Origin: Megascapheus bottae
Taxonomy: Eukaryota; Chordata; Mammalia; Rodentia; Geomyidae
NCBI GenBank assembly: GCA_024803745.1
Contig: JANJXV010000193.1
Span: 1,674,001-1,738,000 of the forward strand
DNA: 64,000 nucleotides
Direction of reading: 5' to 3'
Shown: piece by piece, positions 35,600 to 46,696 of the stretch
Numbering within the stretch: the stretch's first letter is position 1
Layout: every line of letters begins with the position of its first letter
Position numbers and translations under genes: made by a program
The notes under the pieces: generated by a model
Databases searched by the model: none
Told to the model about the DNA's origin: nothing
Seen by the model: only the letters and a program-made list of their open reading frames with translations

Positions 35600-35826
35600 T
35601 TCAAGTCATGGGACTGCAATTCTGCACCTGGGTCTTGTCACTGAGCTTTTCAGCTCAAGACTACTGCCCTATCCCTTGAGCCATAAGGCCACTTCTGGGT
35701 TTCTGGTGGTTAATTGGAGATAAGAGTCACATGGACTTCAGTGCCCAGGCTGACTTTGAACTGCTATCCTTGGATCCCAGCCTCTTGAGTAGCTACATTT
35801 ACAAGTGTGAGCCACCATACCCGGCT
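35600..35826 (-). mobile_element. Composite SINE (ID-like plus B1-like), near full length
   Basis: Plus strand runs from 'gggtcttgtcactgagcttt' through 'ggtggttaattggagataag' to 'acaagtgtgagccaccatac' and 'ccggct'. Both modules are present in complement. Confidence 0.88.
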
Positions 35827-36125
35827 AAATTATTTTTTAAGTTAATTTATTTTGTTAAGTCAATATATAGTTGGCATACGGTTACATAAGTAATGAACAT
35901 ATTTCTTAAGAAAATTGTTATCCCCTCACTCATTTTTCTCTGTTTTCCTACCCTCAGCCCCCTCTCCACCCAGATTGTTCAGTTCATTTCCGTTTAGTGT
36001 CTTCCAAGCATCACTGTTCAATGGGTTCACCCTTTTTACTTTGTTTTTTTTTTTTTACCATTTTATTATACCCTCTCCATTCCCCAAATCACATAAACCT
36101 ATGTACAAGACACAGGGTACCCGAA
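35827..36125 (-). mobile_element. Possible old L1 3' UTR piece
   Basis: T-rich start, then 'ggttacataagtaatgaaca', then a pyrimidine-rich tract ('ccctcagccccctctccacc'). The pattern resembles the L1 3' UTRs of this window, and a related copy is at 42510-42650. The family assignment is tentative. Confidence 0.4.
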
Positions 36126-36242
36126 GTCAACACAGTGACTACAGAGAATAAAACTAAAGGGAAAAAGAAGAAAAGAGGTAAAAAGCAAAGAAAATGAAAG
36201 AACATCATACAGTACCTTAGAAGCAACAACACTGAAAAAACA

Positions 36243-36400
36243 AAACATAAAACCTTGGGCTGAAAATGAAGCTTGCCTAGCATGTATGAAACCCTGGATT
36301 CCATTCCTCAGCACCACATAAACAAAAAACTGGAAGTGCCACTGTGACTCAGCTGGTAGATTTCTAACGTTCAGCACAGAGTGTCTCCAAGTGACAAAAA
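36243..36400 (+). mobile_element. ID-like SINE
   Basis: 'gcttgcctagcatgtatgaa', 'ccattcctcagcaccacata' and 'gtgccactgtgactcagctg' follow the plus-strand ID consensus. The A-box side is missing. Confidence 0.75.
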
Positions 36401-36482
36401 TCTGTCACATTTAAGTCAGGCTTCAAAACTTTGCTAGGAACCAGTTATGTGATTTGGAATAAAGTCCAGTTTTCAAAAAATC

Positions 36483-36722
36483 ACTAGCCAGGCGCTGGAG
36501 GGTCATAATTGTCATTCTACTAGCCAGGGAGAAGGTGATTCAAAGCCTTTGCAAGTAAAAAATGAAAACAAAAAAACTGTAAGATTCTACTCTCCACTTA
36601 TCCACCCAAAAACTAAGTGGAGTTGTGGCTAAAACTGGTACAGCATTAGCCTTGAGGAAAAAGAACTAAGAGACCTTGCCCAGGTCCAAAGTTCAACCTC
36701 CCCACCAAGAAAGAAAAAAAAA
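36483..36722 (+). mobile_element. Composite SINE, diverged
   Basis: Starts 'agccaggcgctggagggtca' (B1-like head) and ends with 'agccttgaggaaaaagaact' and an A-rich tail after 'caagaaag', the ID-like part. Confidence 0.7.
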
Positions 36723-37349
36723 GGAGTCCAGATACCTTAGTTTAAAAAGTATATCTGGATATCTTAGTAGATTTTTCTGATCTTTCCTCATTCATCTCAT
36801 GGAACCACATAATCTTGATCCTGATCTGACTAAGAGCCTGCATTGTGCTTAATAAATTCATTCCACATATTCCAGTAGAATCTGGACAGCTAACAGCCAC
36901 TTACCAATGCTTTATTCTACGTTTAGGCCAGTATGTCTTCATACCATCTACACAGTCAGCTATATCATCTTTCCAGAAGTATCATTGAGTGTAGAACACT
37001 CAGAACTAAAATAATTGCATAAAGATGTAATAAAACCCCTTGATTCATTAAGAAAATTTCTGTACCACTTAGAGCAAGTACATTAGTGGTATTTACCTCT
37101 AGCGTCTTTTTAAAAAAATTTATTAACATTGAATTTTACATCATATTTCAAATGTCATGTTTAACCAACAAGTATTCAAGAAGGGAATCGCTATACAATC
37201 ACTGGCACATAGATTTTAGAATATAGTAAAAATTAAGCTGAGTCTTTGTATGTCATAGATACAGATTAATCTATAATAAAACACATGTGTATAGAGTGTA
37301 TAGTCTATCCGAGATTTTTATGTCTATGTAGTTATGTTTATATCTCCAA
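36723..37349. other. AT-rich unique DNA
   Basis: No supported gene. Part of it (from about 37110) may belong to the 3' end of the old L1 that follows, but I cannot show that. Confidence 0.45.
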
Positions 37350-37519
37350 AATTATGTCCAGAACTTTGGGTATCAACTATTCAATCATCGCTCTACTACT
37401 GTTTGAAACTAATATCCATATATTAAGGATATCATGTACCTTTTGTTCCTTGGTCTTGACCTATCTCACTCAACAGGATTCACTCTAATTTCATCCACTA
37501 CCCCAAAAATGCCATTATT
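37350..37519 (-). mobile_element. Ancient L1 piece, left part
   Basis: 'cttgacctatctcactcaac' followed by 'tttcatccactacccc' resembles, in complement, the C-terminal ORF2 segment of old mammalian L1. It continues at 38038 after an interruption by a younger L1. Confidence 0.5.
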
Positions 37520-38037
37520 ATTTTTTTCTGTGCAGATCTTCTTTTTATGTATTTATATTTATTGTAATTTATAGAAGGGTTACATTATATTCACCAGATA
37601 GAAGGTGCATTACTTCTCAAACTTTGATACCCCATGTAATGATATGGTCCCCATTTCCCTTCCCCTACCCCCATTCATGTTCATTTCCCCCCTTCCATAC
37701 CCAATTTCAAATAACCAATTAGGCACATATGAAATATATCAGAAAACAAGGTGAAATATTGTAACAATATGATATAACCAAGGGATAGCAAAAGAGATAA
37801 GAGATCACATAGTTCATTAAGGACAACAATCACTCATTATATGAGTTTTGTTTCTTTATCTTGGAGGTCCTTACATTTAGTGTCATACTATTTGTCACGA
37901 TGTCTCTAGATTTTGTTCTATTGTAAATCTCTGGTAGCAGAGCCCAAGGTTTCTACTGAATTTGACAAATGAGGGAGACTCTTGGGCCTATGTTCCTTTG
38001 AGTTTGGCTTACTTCACTTAATATGATTTTTTTCCTT
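37520..38037 (-). mobile_element. 5'-truncated L1 inserted into an older L1
   Basis: Similar to the 3' UTR of the array L1 ('cagatagaaggtgcatta', 'cccatttcccttcccctacc') and ends at 'cttcacttaatatgattt', just inside ORF2. The flanks 37490-37519 and 38038-38067 match at 27 of 30 bases, a likely target-site duplication. Confidence 0.8.
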
Positions 38038-38111
38038 TTCATCCACTTCCCCGAGAATGCCATTATTTTATCTTGTCGGTTGGCTATGTATCATTCCATT
38101 GTGTGTGTGTG

Positions 38112-38149
<38 letters not shown>

Positions 38150-38226
38150 CGTGTATCACATGTTTTGTAGTAGGGCATCTGGTTGTTTCCATCATCCAAC
38201 CTCATTTTCTACAGATATTTTTATAG
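38038..38226 (-). mobile_element. Ancient L1 piece, right part
   Basis: Continues the old L1 ('gctatgtatcattccattgt', then 'ggttgtttccatcatcc'), interrupted by a GT microsatellite. Its end supplies the left target-site duplication of the next L1. Confidence 0.6.
38097..38155. repeat. (TG)n microsatellite
   Basis: About 25 TG dinucleotides with scattered GC interruptions, lying inside the ancient L1 piece where such elements commonly read 'ccattgtgtat'. Confidence 0.95.
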
Positions 38227-39357
38227 TCTCTTTTTTATTTTCAGGGTAATGTATAGAGGGGTTACGATTACATTTACAGGTAGTGGACTGCATTACTTCT
38301 CACACATTTATTCTACTCCACATGTTTTTGTCCCCAGTTCCCTCTCCCCTCCCCTTTCCAATCATCTTGTTTCCCCCCTTCCCTTTCCTATTTGACATAA
38401 ACAAATAAACATATATACAATATGCCAGGGAAAAAATCAGATACAGTAACAATCTGACATTAACCAAAGGGCAAAATAAGAGATGAGAAATAACATAGTA
38501 GATTAAGGACAAAAATCACACAAGATTAAGAGCAACGATGACACAAGATATAGCTCTTGTTCCCATATCCTAGAGATCCTTTCATTTAGTCTCATCCTAT
38601 ATGACCTTATATACCTAGGTTTTTGAGTTATTGTAATCCTCTGCTAGAAGAGTCCTAGATGTGAACTAATTATTACAAATGAGGGAAACCATTGAGCTTA
38701 TGTTTCTTTGGGTCTGGCTTGCTTCACTTAATATGAATTTTTCCAAGTCTTTCCATTTCCTTACAAATGGGGCGATGTCATTCCTTCTGATGGCAGCATA
38801 GCATTCCATTGTGTATAAGTACCAAATCTTCTTGATTCAGTCATCTACTGAGTGGCATCTGGGTTGGTTTCATATCTTTGCTATGGTAAATAGTGCTGCA
38901 ATGAGCATCATTGTGCTAGTGGCTTTAGTATGTCCTTTTTTCTGGACAATTGGGTAGATGCCAAGTAGTGGATTTGCTGGATCATAGGGGAGCTCTATGC
39001 TCAGTCTTTTGAGGAACCACCACACTGCTTTCCCTAGTGGTTGAACGAGTTTACACTCACACCAACAGTGTAGGTGTGATCCCCCCTGGTCACTTCCCCA
39101 CCAGTATCTCTTATTAGATTTTTTGATAATGGCCATTCTGACTGGAGTCAGGTGGAATCTCAAAGTTGTTTTGATTTTCATTTCACTTATTGCTAGAGAT
39201 ATGGAGCATTTCTTCATGTGTCTAAAGCCCATTTTAATTTTTTCTTCAGAGAATACTCTTTTAAGTCTTTAGCCCACCTTTTAATAGGATGGTTGTTTCT
39301 TTGAAGATTTGTTTGGGAGAGATTCATTTTTTTCAGCTATAGATATATTTTAGATAA
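38227..39357 (-). mobile_element. 5'-truncated L1 with target-site duplication
   Basis: 3' UTR (C-rich at about 38330-38390) then the ORF2 C-terminus, with the cysteine region open at 38870-39232 ('[20 protein letters not shown]'). It is related to the array L1 but older. Direct repeats flank it: 'ctacagatatttttatag' at 38209-38226 and 'ctacatatatttttgtag' at 39358-39375. Confidence 0.9.
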
Positions 39358-39385
39358 CTACATATATTTTTGTAGAAAAAAGAAT

Positions 39386-39510
39386 GGAAGCCATCATGCT
39401 GGCTCACAACTTAATTTCAGCTACTTAGGAGGCTCAGGGCTTAGGATCACAGGTCAAAGCCAACCAGGGCCCTACAGTGTGTGAGATCAAACTCTGTGAA
39501 CATACAATGA
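39386..39510 (+). mobile_element. B1-like SINE module
   Basis: 'ggaagccatcatgctggctc', 'cagctacttaggaggctcag' and 'aggtcaaagccaaccagggc' follow the 7SL-derived consensus on the plus strand. Confidence 0.8.
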
Positions 39511-39526
39511 CTGTAAGAGGAATCTC

Positions 39527-39731
39527 ACTGCTTGGGAATGTAGCCTAATGGTAGAGTGCTCACCTAGAATGCATGAAGACCTAGGTTCTATTCACCGGTA
39601 CCGCATACTCAGAAAAAAGCTAGAAGTGGCGCTGTGTTTCAAGAGGCAGAGCACTCACCTTGGGCAAGCGAGTCCAATGAAAATGTCTAGGCCCTGAGTC
39701 CAAGCCGTAGGACTGGCAAAAAGAAAAAAAG
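39527..39731 (+). mobile_element. ID-like SINE, near full length
   Basis: A-box-like 'tgtagcctaatggtagag', B-box-like 'aggttctattcacc', 'gaagtggcgctgtgtttc' and 'ggactggcaaaaag' tail. Confidence 0.88.
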
Positions 39732-39834
39732 AGCAATCTTACTTAAGTAACAAGGAATGTACCCTATATTTATACAGACTGAAAAATTCATTAAGAAATT
39801 AGAAAATATGTATAAAGTGCATAATTTCTTTGGT

Positions 39835-39930
39835 GTGTTGGCACTGGGTCTTCAACTGAGTGCTTCAGCTCTATCCCTGACCATTTCTGCTCAAGGCTAG
39901 CACTCTACCAATGCAGCCCCAAATCAACTA
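39835..39930 (-). mobile_element. SINE fragment
   Basis: 'gcttcagctctatccctgac' and 'caaggctagcactctaccaa' are complement of the ID-like module. Confidence 0.65.
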
Positions 39931-40140
39931 TCTTCAATTGAGATATAAGCGATGAATATTTCAGGGTGCTTCATGAAAAACATTTTTATAAATTGAAACT
40001 TTCAACACAGTCTTATTTTAGTATGAATGTTGAGATGGGAAGAGACAGAAAAAGTGAAATGTTTCCTGATCCCCATAGAGAAGAGACTCAGCAGAACCAC
40101 TGTGGTCTGCAGGCTTCTTTGTGAGTTTTGTTTGCTTGTT

Positions 40141-40354
40141 TGATTTTTGTCAATTGTGGGGCTTGAACTCTGGGCCTGGGCACTGTCCCTGAGCTCTTCA
40201 GCTCAAGGCTAGTGCTTTAATCTGTGAGCCACAGTGCCACTTCTGGTTTTTCTGGCAGTTAACTGGGTACTTTGGCTGGCTTTAAACTTTGATTCTCAGA
40301 TCTTAGCCTCCTGAGTAGCTAAGATTATAGGTGTGAGGTACCATCACCAGGCTG
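40141..40354 (-). mobile_element. Composite SINE, near full length
   Basis: 'ggggcttgaactctgggcct' through 'gagccacagtgccacttctg' to 'cctcctgagtagctaagatt' and 'ccatcaccaggct'; both modules in complement. Confidence 0.9.
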
Positions 40355-40707
40355 CTGCTCTGTTACTATGCAGGTTCTGGATCAAGAACTTCAAGTTCTT
40401 ACTTCAATTTTTTCTTCTCTTGCCTGATACTCTGCCATTTGAACGAAGCCCCAGTTCCTGGTCTTTGTTGGTTAATGAGAGATATTACGATTTTCTAATA
40501 TTCAGAGCAATGATTATAAAACCCAGCATTTTACTTACTTGAATAAATTAAGAGACAGGACCTAGTGAGATGGAAAACAAAATTTTTTTTCAAGTTGCTA
40601 TCCTGTTCTAATGCATAAGTCTGGCTATTTTGCTTACACACAAATATGTATTTTACCAATTTCTACTCTATTTTTGCTTAGCTTAAAACCACCACTGCCA
40701 TTTCATA
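40355..40707. other. Unique DNA with no supported feature
   Basis: Short frames only (for example 40333-40542, which overlaps a SINE end). Nothing recognisable. Confidence 0.5.
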
Positions 40708-40800
40708 GATTTTGTTGTTGTTGTTTGCGGTGCTTGAACTCTGTGTCTGGGCTGTTCCTCAGATCTTCAGTTCAATGCCAGTGCTCTACTACTTTTGATT
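40708..40800 (-). mobile_element. Truncated SINE
   Basis: 'gcggtgcttgaactctgtgt' to 'agtgctctactac'; cut short by the next SINE. Confidence 0.75.
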
Positions 40801-40802
40801 TG

Positions 40803-40986
40803 GCCAGTCCTGGGCTTGAACTCAGGGACTGAGCACTGTCCTTATATTTTCTCAAGGCTAGGGCTCTACCACTTCAGCCTCAGCACCACTTCCAGCATTT
40901 TTCTATGTATGTGATATTGAGGAATTGAACCCAGGTCTTCGTGCATGCTAGGCAAGCACTCTACCACTAGGCCAAACTCCCAGCCC
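40803..40986 (-). mobile_element. ID-like SINE, full length
   Basis: 'gccagtcctgggcttgaact' to 'ccaaactcccagccc'. In complement it gives an A-box 'ttggcctagtggtagagtgc' and a B-box 'gggttcaattcc'. One of the best copies of the family here. Confidence 0.92.
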
Positions 40987-41021
40987 AAAATTATTCATCA
41001 TTACTATTAGCTATCTTCTTT

Positions 41022-41258
41022 TTTTTATTATTGATTCGTCATGTTGCTTGGACTTTGGGCCTGGACTGTCCCTGACCTCTTCAGCTCAAGGCTAGCGCTC
41101 TTCCTCTACAGCTCCATTTTTGGTTTCTGGTAGTTAATTGGTGATGTAAGTCTCACAAACATATGTGTCCAGGCTGGCTTTGGGCTTTGAACCAAGATCC
41201 TCCAATCTCAGCCTCCATAGTAGGTAGAATTACACGCTTCAGCCAGCAGTGCCTGACT
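41022..41258 (-). mobile_element. Composite SINE
   Basis: T-rich start, 'cagctcaaggctagcgctct', 'gtagttaattggtgatgtaa' and 'gcttcagccagcagtgcctg'; both modules in complement. Confidence 0.85.
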
Positions 41259-41261
41259 GTT

Positions 41262-41404
41262 TGATGTCTCTGTCTCTGTCTCTCTGTCTGTCTGTCTCTG
41301 TCTCTCTGCCTGTCTCTCTCTCTGTCTCTCTGTCTCTCTGTTTCTCTGTCTCTGTCTCTGTCTCTGTCTCTGTCTCTCTGTCTCTCTCTCTCTCTGTCTC
41401 TCTC

Positions 41405-41473
<69 letters not shown>
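41262..41473. repeat. (TCTCTG)n to (TC)n polypyrimidine repeat
   Basis: About 210 bp of TCTCTG/TCTG-type units on the left grading into pure TC on the right. The plus strand is pure C/T with scattered G. The Leu/Ser open frame across it (41249-41482) is an artefact of the repeat. Confidence 0.97.
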
Positions 41474-41474
<1 letters not shown>

Positions 41475-41477
41475 GGT

Positions 41478-41672
41478 TGTAAGACTTTAATTGTGCTCCT
41501 GGGCAGTGTCCCTGGGCTCTTCAGCTCAAGGCTACAACCTTAAACACCTTGAGCCACAGTGTCACTTCTGGTTTTCTGGTGCTGAAGTGGAAGTAACAGT
41601 TTCATGGACTTTAGTGTCTGGCCTGGCTTTGAACTGTGATCCCAGAACCCAACCTTCTGAGATCATTTCCAG
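41478..41672 (-). mobile_element. Composite SINE
   Basis: 'cagtgtccctgggctcttca' through 'gagccacagtgtcacttctg' to 'ctggctttgaactgtgatcc', in complement. Confidence 0.85.
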
Positions 41673-41765
41673 CTTTTTTTTGGTGTAAGTGGTACAGAGT
41701 AATTGAACACAGGGCTTTGTGCATACTAGGCAAGCAAACTACCACTAGTGTGCACTCCAGCCTTA
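41673..41765 (-). mobile_element. ID-like SINE, 5' half
   Basis: 'aattgaacacagggctttgt' and 'ctaggcaagcaaactaccac' are the complement of the tRNA-like head. Confidence 0.8.
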
Positions 41766-41794
41766 GATAAGGGCTTTCTTTTTCTTTTTCTTTT

Positions 41795-42007
41795 TTTCAC
41801 TCATGGGGCTTGAACTCTGGGCCTGGATGTTTACCTTAAGCTCTTCAGCTCAAGGCAAGAGCTCTACCACTTGAGGCACATTGTCATTTTGAATTTTCTG
41901 GATTATTTGGAAATAAGATTCTCACAGATTTTTATGCCTGGGCCATCTTTGAACCTCGATCCTCCAGGGTAGCTAGGATTACCAGGGTGAGCCACCAGTC
42001 ACGGGCA
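41795..42007 (-). mobile_element. Composite SINE, near full length
   Basis: 'ggggcttgaactctgggcct' to 'gggtgagccaccagtcacgg', both modules in complement. Confidence 0.88.
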
Positions 42008-42017
42008 TTAAATTATT

Positions 42018-42170
42018 CTTTTTTGCATGTCCTATGGCTTCAACTCATGGCCAGAGCACTATCCTAGGGCTTGCTCAAGGATAGCACTTTACTTCAGCCA
42101 GCCAACTCCCGGTCCAAATAGGCCACTCTTGAAGCTAGAATTACAGAGATCGGCCATAATACTGGCATGT
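42018..42170 (-). mobile_element. SINE fragments, degraded
   Basis: 'gtcctatggcttcaactcat' and 'agcactttacttcagccagc' (ID-like), followed by a short B1-like end 'gaagctagaattacagagat'. Confidence 0.65.
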
Positions 42171-42265
42171 TGTTATCTAAGTATATAATTTTTCTTCTAT
42201 TTTTGATGGCTTTTCCTTAGTGTACATATTTCCTACATATTTTATGGAAAATTTCCTTCCCACTG

Positions 42266-42468
42266 GGGCCATAAGTTAAGCCTAGTGGAAGCGTTCTTGC
42301 CGAGCATGAATGAAGACCCAAGTTCAATTCCTCAGCACAACATTGATAAAAAAAGATAAAAGTGGTGCTGTGGCACATGTGATAGAACTTGCGCCTTAAG
42401 AATAAACAAAAACAAAAACAAGGATCGTGCTCAGGTCCTGAGTCTAAGCCCAGTACTGGCAAAAAAAA
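42266..42468 (+). mobile_element. ID-like SINE
   Basis: 'aagcctagtggaagcgttct', B-box-like 'aagttcaattcctc', 'agtggtgctgtggcacatgt', and tail after 'cagtactggc'. Confidence 0.85.
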
Positions 42469-42509
42469 TTCTGCCCAAAGTAGACATTTAAACTTATTGT
42501 ACTTTTCAA

Positions 42510-42655
42510 AAAATTTGTTGTTCAAGGTGATATACAAAGAGATTGCTGTTACATATGTAATGAGTACATTTCTTGTAAACACTGTTACCCCCTCCCCCGT
42601 TTTCTCTTTCCCTTCCCCCCAAGTCATAAATTTCATTTACAACAAATATATATGT
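42510..42655 (-). mobile_element. Possible old L1 3' UTR piece
   Basis: 'gctgttacatatgtaatgag' then the pyrimidine tract 'ccccctcccccgttttctct'. It is related to 35827-36125. Confidence 0.4.
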
Positions 42656-42944
42656 ATTTTCATTCCTGAAAAAAATAGTTTAAAATGTGTTCAAATAAAT
42701 GATGTAGGTTGATATATTTATCAAAATCGATAACTTGAACTCTAAAATAAACATTCTAAATAATTTTTCTCATAAAATTGTAGTAATGCTATAAAACTAA
42801 TATAAAAGGAATTTTAGTTATTAATTTCTTATGTTTTACCTTTAACATTATTACACTAAGCATACTGTTTATGGTATTAATACAGACAGCATGAAATATG
42901 ATTATGTAAAAAAATTAAATGATTAAAAATAGTAAGGTTGGGGG
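42656..42944. other. AT-rich DNA with no supported feature
   Basis: No gene, RNA gene or clear repeat seen. Confidence 0.5.
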
Positions 42945-42992
42945 CCAGTAGTTTGGCTTGGTGGCACACACCCTGGACTGGCAAAAAAGAAG
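42945..42992 (+). mobile_element. Short internally deleted ID-like SINE
   Basis: 'ggccagtagtttggcttggt' is joined directly to the family's tail 'ggactggcaaaaaagaag', so the middle is missing. Confidence 0.6.
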
Positions 42993-43052
42993 TAGGGTTA
43001 GATAAAACAGATTTATTTCCAAATGTGTGGAAAATGGTATGATTTCTTGTTT

Positions 43053-43246
43053 GGCTAGTCCTGCGGCTTGAACTGAGGGACCAGGAAATGTCCTTGGCCA
43101 CATTTGTTCAAGGGTGGCACTCTTACACCTGAGCAACAGTGCCCCATCTGCTTTTTCTGTGTATGCAGTGTCGAAGAATTGAATCAAGGTCTTCTTGTAT
43201 ACTAGGCGAGCACTCTACAACTAGGCAACATTAAAAGCCAAAGTAG
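43053..43246 (-). mobile_element. ID-like SINE, full length but diverged
   Basis: 'ggctagtcctgcggcttgaa' to 'gcactctacaactaggcaac' in complement. Confidence 0.85.
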
Positions 43247-43355
43247 ATTTTTGATGCTATTGTGGAGTTTTAATTTTCTTAAATATTTGTACAAAGCACA
43301 ATGGATATATAAACAGACTTGAACTCACAGAACAGAGTCCCACATAATATTACAG

Positions 43356-45027
43356 TTACTCTGGCACTGCTCCCGATTGACAAAACACATTTCCAGGCAT
43401 CTGCTCTGTCCTTAAGCTTTGGTAGCTGACTTGTCTTTCCATGGAGGCCTGGCCTGGATTCCTGGTGATTCCATGCATTTCATAGTTCCCTGTATATCCA
43501 GTAAGGTTGTCTTCTATGGGACCAGACCTGTCTGGTTTTTGGCCCACCCAGGACCTATGTGTCTGAGGTCTCACATTATAAGTGGAAAATAAAACACAGT
43601 ATAATAAGCACTGAAGAACTGCACACCATAATATTAACAATGAGAGTTTAATAGTTAGCAAAGTAAATACAATGAATACTTGACAAGAATCATGAGAGCA
43701 AGATAAAGAGATGTCTTTTTAGGAAGGGGACAGGGAAGCTCTAAATCCAGACTGGCCTCCAAGTTGCCTTCAGACAGTAATTCTCCTTCAGAGTCCTCAG
43801 AAGGGTCTCCTTCCTCATGAGAAACAGAATGTCCTTCCTGAGTTAAGAGGGGGATGGATTCTGGTTTGTCGAATGGAGATTGAGTCTCTTTTAGTGAGAT
43901 GGATGGGTCTGGATATTCTGTGAGGATGGATTCATTTTCCTCCAATGAATCCAGTATTGAGAGTACACTTGCTGCTTCCCATGGGGACATTTTCCATGAG
44001 CCCAGCGTGTGCCCCTTCAGCTTGCACAATAAGTGGAGTGTTACTCTGACTCAGATGGACTGACTCTGGGTGGAGTGTGAAAGGAAACGGAAGGAAATCT
44101 GGCTGCTCTTTTTCTTCCTCCATAGTATCTGCAGGTTCAACTGTGTCACACATGGGGTTCAGAGCAAAAGGTATATCCATAGGACTCTAAACCTGTTTGG
44201 TAATTTCTACAGAAGGCCCATGCTTTCTGGAGTGCAGTGATGATTCTCAGTCTCCATCAGTAACCAGCTCCATTGGTGGGTTTTTCATCCGGAGTTCAGG
44301 ATAAGCTCTTACACGATGACCCAAACCTAAGAATGGAAATAGGTACAGAGTGGACAGAGTGGACTCTGCAAGTTGAAGTGTCACTCAACTTCCATGAGGA
44401 TCTAATGGAGGAACCTGTAGAACTGGAGTTTGGACTGAACATTGAGGAGGTGTAGGGTCTTTCTAATGAGTGCTTATTCCCGAGTCCTTTCAGAGGACAG
44501 ACATTACCTGGCTGACACCACCCATAAAGGGCATTTTGCCAAGCTCTGTAGAAGTAAGGGCCAACCAATATCTAGACCACATGGGCTTCCTACTCACAGG
44601 TTCTGAGGCACCCACACCAGGACTTCTACTTTTTCTTGGTCTTACTGGTCGCATATTCCTCCAGCTGGTCAAAAAGTTTGTGTTTAAAAGAGCAGGTCCA
44701 AAGCCGACATGTGGAGCCTCATATAGAGCTTGAGTTGTGTCAGGGTGTGGCAGTTCTTGAACTCGTAGAAATCACTCGGGTAGAAGTCCATTCACATCGT
44801 ATAGATGGAACACATGATGCTGTGGGCACATTCGGTACAAGGAAAGTGAGAGCCTTCTCTCTCCATCCTGAGCCTTTTACCAAAGCCCCTTTCTTGCAGG
44901 ATTCTAATGCTGTGGCTGTCCTGCAGAGATGTGCACTTATGTGCTGGGAGGGGGGTAAGAGACACTCGAGAACAGGATGACTTTTACACCCCACTTCCAG
45001 AAGCTTCTGAGAGAGGCCTCTATGCAT
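43356..45027 (-). pseudogene. Unidentified decayed coding sequence, possibly a retrogene
   Basis: I do not recognise this gene. On the minus strand, long open pieces follow each other in different frames: 44740-45027, 44296-44568 and 44490-44672, 43932-44180, 43655-44029 and 43356-43661. The middle part is acidic and Ser/Pro/Glu-rich ('SVSHEEGDPSEDSEGELLSE'), like a disordered regulatory region. A hydrophobic stretch follows ('LLILWCAVLQCLLYCVLF'). One piece has 'FDQLEEYATSKTKKK'. No splice sites are visible between the pieces, and the stretch is free of SINEs although its surroundings are full of them. A frameshifted processed copy would fit; chance open frames cannot be excluded. I found no clear poly(A) tail. 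Confidence 0.35.
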
Positions 45028-45117
45028 CTGTCCAAAGTAAACGCACCTTAAATTAACTAAGTAAATGCTCTAAATAAATCAATAAGTGAATGCTCTAAAT
45101 AAAGAACTAAATGCGCA

Positions 45118-45325
45118 TTCCTCTAATCTTAGCCACCCAGCAGGCTGAGCTCTGAAGATCACAGTGGAAAGCCAGTCTAGTCAGTAAAAGTCTAAAGGCA
45201 CTTGTCTTCAATTAGGCAGCAAAAAGCCAGAACTTGACCTATGACTCAAATGGTACAGTGCTAATTTTTGAACACCAAAGGGATGGCATTTAGACCTGGG
45301 TTCAGGTACAAGTGGCAGCACTGGA
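45118..45325 (+). mobile_element. Composite SINE, diverged
   Basis: 'cagcaggctgagctctgaag' (B1-like) followed by 'gcaaaaagccagaacttgac' and 'gacctgggttcaggtacaag' (ID-like). Confidence 0.7.
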
Positions 45326-45329
45326 CCAC

Positions 45330-46070
45330 ACACCAAAATGTAAATGCTTTCAGGTTCTAACAGGCAAAGCTATCACAATCCCTCCCTGATGGCTCAAAAG
45401 TGATTCAGCCCCCAGCTTTTCCTCTGACTCCAGTATTTCACAGGCCTCCGCCATTAGTACTGACACCTCATTTCTTACTGGGAAATGGGATTTCCTAGGA
45501 TGTCACCTAGGTGAGGGCTGCAGTTGGGAGCCACTTACTCATGCCTGAAATCCAACTTCTCAGTAAGCACACTGTTGAGACTCCAGTAGCTTGTGAGGGA
45601 AATGAAATGGCATGGTGTCCCAGTCATAATAAAGTAGTTTGTGCATTTGTATCATGCTTAGCTCCCCTGTGAACACCCCAGTGAACCAAACAGGCTCAGA
45701 GAGGAGCCAAGTATTCCAAGACTTGGCCAGGAGTGGTGAGCAAACATGGGTTTTTCAAGAGAATTTCCAGCAACTACTACATTGTCCTCCACTATTTGAA
45801 ATTGTGCAGGAAGTTTCCCACATAAAAGAGATCACCTTTCTGGTAGGCAGGGATCAGCTTTGTCAGCAGCATCTCCAACAGGCCTTCCTCCAGGATCCAT
45901 AGGTTACAAGGCTCATTAAGAGTCTGAGCTGACTAACCATCACACTGTATTGGCAAAACAGTGGATATTTCAAACGTAGGAATGGGACCACACTTCACAC
46001 TGAGGAATTGGTATAGAGTAGATTGGAAATGACACACCCTAATCTCAGTATAGTCACTTGAAAGCACACA
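45330..46070. other. Unique DNA flanking the spacer homologue
   Basis: An 87-codon plus frame at 45639-45902 has no recognisable product. There is no L1 sequence here, so the spacer homologue to the right has an ordinary, L1-free left flank. Confidence 0.55.
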
Positions 46071-46696
46071 AGAAGGTTGTAGTTTGTGGGCAGGATGATG
46101 GGTTTAAATAGGTTTCCTCTCAATATACCTCATCTGAGTTTCCCTAGAGTTTCCTGGCTTTCTTCCTAGAGAAATGCCTGATATACTGGAATTTTGTCTT
46201 GGCCCTGATCCAGCATCTACTTCTTCAAGTGAGACATCCATATCTCTCATGCCTGAGATCCAAGCCTCCTGACCTTTGGCAACAGCACAGCAACATCTTT
46301 CTTCCTCCTGAGCCACAGGCCAAGGGAGCTGACTTGAGCTGGTTGTCACATACAGTGGCTTGGTTACCAGGGTTCCATATTCTGTTCCATTGTGAGGGAG
46401 GTAGGGTCACCTTTCAAGGCCCAATGACCAAAGCTGCTTGCTCACAGAAGACCTCCCCAAAGACATACTGGAGGCTGAATCTCCCTTCCCACCTCACATA
46501 TGGATGTAGTAAACAGCACACCTTTTTGTTCAAATCCCAAGTCATTAACTAGGCGTAAGTGCTAGCCTGGTCTCAGGCTCAAGGAGCCTTTCTTAGGTAA
46601 GATCCAAACTTAACTGTCACTATTCCCCTTACCCTTCACAAGACATTTTGCTTCACAGTGCCTTCTCAGCTTGCATTTTGCCTCTTGCACATTTTC

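Noticed and set aside
36089..36377. Hydrophobic minus-strand frames resembling a small membrane protein
   Set aside because: The hydrophobic part is the complement of an A/G-rich tract next to a SINE; no start context or homologue is recognised.
41249..41482. 77-codon Leu/Ser/Val-rich open frame
   Set aside because: It is a translation of the TC/TCTG simple repeat.
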